The notes below the pieces were generated by a model. It made no database searches. It was not told the origin of the DNA and was given only the letters and a program-made list of their open reading frames with translations. From assembly GCA_046328505.1 (NCBI GenBank), contig JAXLWL010000002.1:620001-684000 (forward strand): a stretch of DNA of 64,000 nucleotides, in the 5' to 3' direction. The position numbers were made by a program, and so were the translations under genes. The DNA comes from JBDHWG01 sp046328505. GTDB taxonomy: Bacteria > Chloroflexota > Anaerolineae > Epilineales > JAHCIE01. Positions 59,463-64,000 of this stretch are shown here, piece by piece. Within the stretch, counting starts at the first letter, position 1. The number at the start of each line of letters is the position of its first letter.

Positions 59463-61220
59463 ATGGGTATCGAGATCCTGCGCAATCGAATCGACCTGGT
59501 CAGCATACCTTTCACTGAGCGCGGGTCGCGCATCCTTCTGTTTCGCCAGGACGACCAGTTCTCCTTGCGGCTGGCCGAGCGCTGGGCCAAATGGGAAGGT
59601 GAGGTGGGCCACTACCGGAAGCGGCCGCCGCTCATCACCGAACTCACATTTCTGTCGGAAACGGGCGCGCCACTGGCCGTCGAGGAGCTTGAGACGTATC
59701 CCCACTGCGTCTACGTTCGCACATCAGCGGGCGAATTCGCCTGGACGTTCCTGGATGCGGAGACTCTGCTCATTCGGCTGCCCGCGGGCCGCTATGGCAT
59801 GTCATTCACTGTCTACGCGCAGCGGGGGATGAGTGACTGGCGCGGCGGCGTGCTGCACAGCAAGCGCAACGTTGCCTATACCACCAATGCTCACCTCGTC
59901 GATAACGAGCTGGAGTGCATCGACGCGGACCATTTCCACGCGCGACTGGTCATTGAGAGCCGGGCCGGCGATGCGATGCTGCTAAACATCACGCCGCGCC
60001 TCGGCTACAACCGGTCGGTGCCAGACCCCAACCAGGCCATCGAAAGCGCGCGCCGATCGTGGGACGAGTGGCTGGGTGCCGCGCCGCGCGTGTTGGACGA
60101 GTATCGCGCTCAATACGCCTACGCCTGGTGGATCATGCGGTCCGGCCTGGTCAACACGCGCTATTACTTTACCCGCGAGGCGTTGTACCCGTCCAAGATC
60201 CACTACGTCGGCGTGTGGCACTGGGACCAGGTCTTTCACTCGCTGGCGTACCGCCACGTGGACACACGCCTCGCCGAAGATCAGCTTCGCATCGTGCTGG
60301 ACCACCAGCGCGAGGATGGGATGCTGCCGGACGCCATCCACGACGAGGGGTTGGTCACCTATCTTGCCCAGCCGGTCAGCGCGGATGTCACGAAGCCACC
60401 GATTATCACCTGGGCTGTGCTGAAGAGTTTTGAAAGCTCGGGCCACCTGGATTTCGTGAAGGAAGTCTACGAGCCTCTCGTGCGCTGGAACGCCTGGTGG
60501 CTGCGGGAAAACCATGACCAGAACGGGCTGTGCCAGTATCGCCACCCATTTAGCTCCGGCCTCGATGACAGCCCGCTGTGGGACCACGGAATGCCGGCCA
60601 CCGCCCCCGATCTCAACACCTACCTCGTACTGCAGAACCGGGACCTGGCGCAGCTATCGCGGCTGATTGGCAAATCGGATGCGGCGCTGCAATTCGACCG
60701 CGAAGCCGACCGCCTGATGCAAGGTATGCTTGCGCACCTCTGGGACGAGGAGACCGGCCTGTTTCGCGCTCAGGCTCCCAACCAGCCCGTGCCTACCCTC
60801 ACACCGTTTAGTCTGCTGCCGCTGCTGACCGGCGACCTCCCGGAAGCGGTGACTCAGCGGCTCATCGACCACCTCACCGACCCGCTCCTATTCTGGACGC
60901 CGTTTCCAATTCCGACGGTGGCCGTCACTGACCCGGCGTTCGATCCGGTTCAGATGTGGCGTGGGCCTGTGTGGATCAACGTCAACTACTTCTTCGTTGA
61001 GGCCCTTCGCCGCGTTGGCCGCTCGGAGCTTGCCGCCGAGCTGCGGCACAAGACACTTGATCTGATGTTGCGTCACTCGGACATCTACGAATACTACAGC
61101 CCACTGACGGGCAAGCGGCCGCCGAAAGCCGCGCCCATGTTCGGGTGGTCCGCCGCGCTCTTCATCGAGCTTGCAATTCAGGAAACTCACTGGCGATCAG
61201 GCGAACGAGGAGGCGCGTGA
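59463..61220 (+). CDS. GH63-type alpha-glycosidase, probable glucosylglycerate hydrolase
   Basis: A 585-residue (alpha/alpha)6-barrel glycosidase. The N-terminal beta domain (about 1-190) includes ILLFRQDDQFSLRLAERW. The barrel contains the catalytic aspartate in HWDQVFHSLAYRHVD, then HQREDGMLPDAIHDEG, DSPLWDHGMPATAPDLN and MWRGPVWINVNYFF. This arrangement fits GH63 mannosyl-/glucosylglycerate hydrolases rather than trehalase. It would hydrolyse glucosylglycerate to glucose and glycerate, an alternative exit to the phosphorylase. It begins 34 bases after the phosphorylase; GGAG is upstream of ATG 59463, and GTG 59445 is in frame. Confidence 0.85.
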   Translation: MGIEILRNRIDLVSIPFTERGSRILLFRQDDQFSLRLAERWAKWEGEVGHYRKRPPLITELTFLSETGAPLAVEELETYPHCVYVRTSAGEFAWTFLDAETLLIRLPAGRYGMSFTVYAQRGMSDWRGGVLHSKRNVAYTTNAHLVDNELECIDADHFHARLVIESRAGDAMLLNITPRLGYNRSVPDPNQAIESARRSWDEWLGAAPRVLDEYRAQYAYAWWIMRSGLVNTRYYFTREALYPSKIHYVGVWHWDQVFHSLAYRHVDTRLAEDQLRIVLDHQREDGMLPDAIHDEGLVTYLAQPVSADVTKPPIITWAVLKSFESSGHLDFVKEVYEPLVRWNAWWLRENHDQNGLCQYRHPFSSGLDDSPLWDHGMPATAPDLNTYLVLQNRDLAQLSRLIGKSDAALQFDREADRLMQGMLAHLWDEETGLFRAQAPNQPVPTLTPFSLLPLLTGDLPEAVTQRLIDHLTDPLLFWTPFPIPTVAVTDPAFDPVQMWRGPVWINVNYFFVEALRRVGRSELAAELRHKTLDLMLRHSDIYEYYSPLTGKRPPKAAPMFGWSAALFIELAIQETHWRSGERGGA

Positions 61221-61223
61221 TTC

Positions 61224-61862
61224 ATGGCGAAAACAGTGCTGCTCATCCGACATGGACAGACGGACTGGAACGCATCGGGACGCTGGCAGGGGCATCTGCC
61301 CGTGGGCCTGAACACAGTTGGCTCGGCTCAAGCGCGCGCGCTCGCCGAGGCTCTCGCCGACCATACCATCGATGCGGTGTACTCCAGCGACCTGCTCAGG
61401 GCGGCGCAAACCGCCGAAGCCATCGCTCGCGTTCAGCGAATGCGGGTCATCCATGACCCGCGCTGGCGTGAGCTGAACGTCGGCGTTCTCCAGGGACTAT
61501 CGGAAGCGGAAATGATCGCCCGGTACCCGCAGGAGTTCGCGGCCCTGGCCGCCGACCCGATGAGCTACGCCGTCCCGAGTGGTGAGTCGCGGCTTCAACT
61601 ACAAGCGCGGGTTCACGCTGCCTGGGCAGACGTCGTCGCGAACCCCGCGGCCTCTATGGCGGCGATCGTAAGTCACGGCGGAAGCATTCGCATGCTCCTG
61701 CTACGGCTCTTTCCCGAGCAGGCCGAGGCCATCACGGGCAACCGTGTTTCTAACACGTCCGTAACACGACTCGAACGGAATAAAGATGGGTGGCGCATCG
61801 AGTACCTCTTTCGCGTCCTCGCTACGCCCGAACGCGTGCCTGTGGACGCTCAGACATTCTAG
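61224..61862 (+). CDS. gpgP: histidine phosphatase, probable glucosyl-3-phosphoglycerate phosphatase
   Basis: A 212-residue phosphoglycerate-mutase-like phosphatase. It starts VLLIRHGQTDWNASGRWQG with the catalytic histidine in LIRHGQT. It has SSDLLRAAQTAEAIA, the acid Glu in WRELNVGVLQG and the second His in VSHGGSIRM. Mycobacterial GpgP, which removes the phosphate from glucosyl-3-phosphoglycerate, belongs to this family and has similar length. Its place three bases after the hydrolase gene, with GAGGAGG at 61207-61213, makes this role likely. General sugar-phosphate phosphatase or alpha-ribazole phosphatase activity cannot be excluded. Confidence 0.82.
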   Translation: MAKTVLLIRHGQTDWNASGRWQGHLPVGLNTVGSAQARALAEALADHTIDAVYSSDLLRAAQTAEAIARVQRMRVIHDPRWRELNVGVLQGLSEAEMIARYPQEFAALAADPMSYAVPSGESRLQLQARVHAAWADVVANPAASMAAIVSHGGSIRMLLLRLFPEQAEAITGNRVSNTSVTRLERNKDGWRIEYLFRVLATPERVPVDAQTF

Positions 61863-61903
61863 CGCTGCTACCTGCTTAGGTCCGCGTCGGCGGGTCGGCG
61901 GAG

Positions 61904-61931
61904 TTGCTAGACTTAGGGAATCGACTATCCT
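61904..61931 (+). promoter_or_regulatory. possible promoter before the MalT-like gene
   Basis: TTGCTA (61904-61909) and TATCCT (61926-61931) are 16 bases apart, a moderate sigma-70 match located about 50 bases before the start at 61985. Confidence 0.3.
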
Positions 61932-61984
61932 TTTGGAGATTGGCCGAATGTGCTGTCGTGCTCACAGACGCTTCAAGTGGATGC

Positions 61985-64000
61985 ATGCCATACACGCTTA
62001 GCACGAAATTCTTCCTGCCAGAGCCAGTTCCGGGCGCCGTTGCCCGGCCCCACCTCCTAGCGCGCCTGGATGACGCGAGTGACTCCAAGCTCACCACCAT
62101 CTGTGCCCCCGCCGGCTTCGGTAAGACAACCCTTGCCGCAACCTGGCTCCGTTCCCTGGTGGCACGCTCAGGAGAAGGCGATGCGCCCACGCGCGTCGCC
62201 TGGTACTCGCTGGACGCCACGGATAACGACCTGGCAACCTTTGTCGCGCGCCTCGTGGCTGCCCTGCGTCACGCCGAGCCTGATTTCCTTCCCGACTGGA
62301 TGGATCTGAACCGCCGCCCGATCGTGCCTCGGCCGGACTACCTGGCCGCTGAGTTGGCCCTGAGTTCCCGCACCCCTGGCCGGCTTGTCCTTGCGCTCGA
62401 AGACTACCACCTCATCGTCGAGCCATCCATACATACCTTGCTGACGGAGTGGATTCGCCTTCTGCCCTCGAATCTGCGCCTGGTCATCTTGAGTCGCTAC
62501 GATCCCCCGGTAGGTCTCGCGCGCCTCCGCGCCCACGGCGAGGTGACCGAACTCCACGCGCCGGACCTGGCATTCTCCCAGACCGAGGCGACGGATCTGC
62601 TACAGGCGATCGTCGGCGAGGCTCTCGATCTGGAAACCGTACAGGTTTTGTGGGAGCAGACGGAGGGGTGGCTCGTCGGTTTGCGTTTGGCGGGCCTGTC
62701 GCTCCAGAAGGCCGCCGAGCGCCCTATGTTCCTGGCGAATTTCCGCCGCCATGGAATCCGTCATATCGGCGACTACTTGATGGACGAGGTCTTGCGGCGC
62801 CAGCCGACCGAAGTCGAGGACTTTCTTCTGCGGACGTCGATCCTCAGCCGACTCAGTGGTCCACTGTGCGCGTCTGTTGCGGGGATCGACAGGCCGGCGG
62901 GGCAGGCTTTGCTCGAGCACATCGTGGCGCAGGATCTATTCGTGTCGCCTCTGGACGATTACGGGGGCTGGTACCGCTATCACGCTCAGTTCCAGACCTT
63001 GTTGAGCCAGCGCTTGCCGGCGCGTCTCGGAGAGCGGGAGGTGGCCGACCTCCATCGCCGGGCTGCCACGTGGCTGTCGGAGCAGGGGCTGCTCGATGAG
63101 GCGCTCAAGCACTATATAGCCGCTGGAGAGGCGACCGCCGCCGCGCGGCTGGTCGAAGCCCACGCGCCGAAGCTGGCGCACAATCAGGCGTGGAGTCAGC
63201 TCAATCAGTGGCTGTCGCTATTGCCGGACGAGTTGACCGAGACGCGGCCAGGTCTGCTTCTGGCGCGGGCATGGCTCTTCTACGCTCGCAGCGCCTGGAG
63301 CCGCATTCGGCCCCTTGTGGAGCGAGCCGAGGCTCTCCTGCCGGCACGCCCGGCCGGGAGCGGCGATGCGCCCGATGCTCTCTGGGGCCAGGTGTACGCT
63401 TTGCGCAGCACGGTCATATTCCCAACGACATCGCGGGAGGCGAAAATCGAGCAGGGACGCGAGGCGTTGCGGCTCCTGCCCCCCGAGTACACCCGCGCGC
63501 GTGCCACCGCCCTCAACTACCTTGGCCGGTGGCTGAACGCTGCGGGACGACCCGAGGAGGCGCGGCGGCTCATCGAGGACGAGCTCGTTTCCGTCGGGAT
63601 GTCCGATGCGTACTATACGATTCGGATGTACTACACCCTGTGCGTTCTGGAGTACTTTGCCGCTGACCTTGACCGCTACGAGTCCGTAACGCGACGGTTT
63701 CGTGATCTGGCGTACCAGGCCAATCAGCCTATCGACCAGATGTGGGCCGAGTTCATCCTGGCGCGTATTCTTCTCGAACGGAACCAGGCTGACACTGCGC
63801 GTCATCATCTGGAAACGCTTTTCGCTCGCCCTAATTGGGCCAGCTTCCAGGCCCTACTAATGGGCGCGTATCTTCTCCTGCCGCTGCACGCCGAGCGCGG
63901 AGAGATGGATCGCGGCGCGGTAATGCTGAGAGTCCTGCGCGAGCGCCTGGTCGAAGCGCCGGACGAGCACAGCCGCCGCGAGGTCGAAGCGCTGGAGGCC
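61985..64000 (+). CDS. MalT-like LuxR-family ATP-dependent transcriptional regulator (3' end outside window)
   Basis: The frame from ATG 61985 is open for all 672 codons to the window end without a stop. The start PYTLSTKFFLPEPVPGAVARP is the classic beginning of MalT/LAL regulators. Walker A is APAGFGKTT near residue 44, followed by LVLALEDYHLI as Walker B and VILSRYDPP. After the ATPase come the winged-helix linker (FLLRTSILSRLSGPLC; AQDLFVSPLDDYGGWYRYHAQF) and TPR-like repeats (ARATALNYLGRWLNAAGRPEEA). The LuxR helix-turn-helix expected at the C-terminus lies beyond the window. It follows the glucosylglycerate operon by 122 bases and may regulate it. No strong ribosome site is seen. Confidence 0.9.
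   Translation, partial: MPYTLSTKFFLPEPVPGAVARPHLLARLDDASDSKLTTICAPAGFGKTTLAATWLRSLVARSGEGDAPTRVAWYSLDATDNDLATFVARLVAALRHAEPDFLPDWMDLNRRPIVPRPDYLAAELALSSRTPGRLVLALEDYHLIVEPSIHTLLTEWIRLLPSNLRLVILSRYDPPVGLARLRAHGEVTELHAPDLAFSQTEATDLLQAIVGEALDLETVQVLWEQTEGWLVGLRLAGLSLQKAAERPMFLANFRRHGIRHIGDYLMDEVLRRQPTEVEDFLLRTSILSRLSGPLCASVAGIDRPAGQALLEHIVAQDLFVSPLDDYGGWYRYHAQFQTLLSQRLPARLGEREVADLHRRAATWLSEQGLLDEALKHYIAAGEATAAARLVEAHAPKLAHNQAWSQLNQWLSLLPDELTETRPGLLLARAWLFYARSAWSRIRPLVERAEALLPARPAGSGDAPDALWGQVYALRSTVIFPTTSREAKIEQGREALRLLPPEYTRARATALNYLGRWLNAAGRPEEARRLIEDELVSVGMSDAYYTIRMYYTLCVLEYFAADLDRYESVTRRFRDLAYQANQPIDQMWAEFILARILLERNQADTARHHLETLFARPNWASFQALLMGAYLLLPLHAERGEMDRGAVMLRVLRERLVEAPDEHSRREVEALEA

Overview
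The window is high-GC bacterial chromosome, almost fully coding, with gaps all shorter than 300 bases. No rRNA, tRNA, insertion sequence, phage gene or CRISPR array was seen. The gene families suggest a member of the Chloroflexota. These are AfsR/SARP-like regulators with ATPase and TPR parts, a MalT-like LuxR regulator, F420-type flavin/deazaflavin enzymes, an Ala/Pro/Gln-rich lipoprotein linker, giant LamG surface proteins and glucosylglycerate metabolism. This assignment is inference from gene content, not from a marker gene.

Layout. (1) 1-2446: a D-lactate dehydrogenase cut by the window edge, and pyruvate kinase. (2) 2426-4721: a redox module around an ECF41 (SigJ-like) sigma factor. A VOC protein and a deazaflavin-dependent nitroreductase-like gene run leftward; the sigma factor and a split-barrel flavoprotein run rightward. 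The gap between them carries two face-to-face copies of the ECF41 promoter motif. (3) 4783-25602: a GntR/UTRA regulator with a perfect palindromic operator, followed by 18 co-directional genes for uptake and breakdown of an unidentified sugar, polyol or sugar acid. They encode a complete ABC transporter, four xylose-isomerase-like TIM barrels, two Gfo/Idh/MocA oxidoreductases, an FGGY kinase, a zinc alcohol dehydrogenase, a phosphotriesterase-like hydrolase, a cupin phosphoglucose isomerase, a 2-hydroxyacid dehydrogenase, a shikimate-dehydrogenase-like protein, a fucose-isomerase-like protein and a nucleoside hydrolase.

(4) 25656-50522: a cell-surface block. Two outward-facing SARP/ATPase/TPR regulators enclose a small protein, a 4052-residue LamG/calcium-repeat protein with membrane segments, and two paralogous secreted beta-helix proteins. 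Downstream of the left regulator is a protein combining a death-like adaptor domain, one membrane helix and a Thr/Pro-rich tail. Three direct repeats with 22- and 11-bp spacing lie between the left regulator and the giant protein and look like a SARP operator. This block is the best candidate for an undescribed system.

(5) 50596-54463: a PPOX-class flavoprotein, a Gfo/Idh/MocA protein with an altered EKP motif, a ClC-type chloride/proton antiporter and a TRIC/UPF0126 membrane protein. (6) 54714-61862: a tightly packed or overlapping operon of glycosyltransferase, glucosyl-3-phosphoglycerate synthase fused to stress-protein-like domains, GH13 phosphorylase, GH63-type hydrolase and histidine phosphatase. 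Together these could make and break glucosylglycerate, a compatible solute. (7) 61985-64000: a MalT-like regulator running off the right edge.
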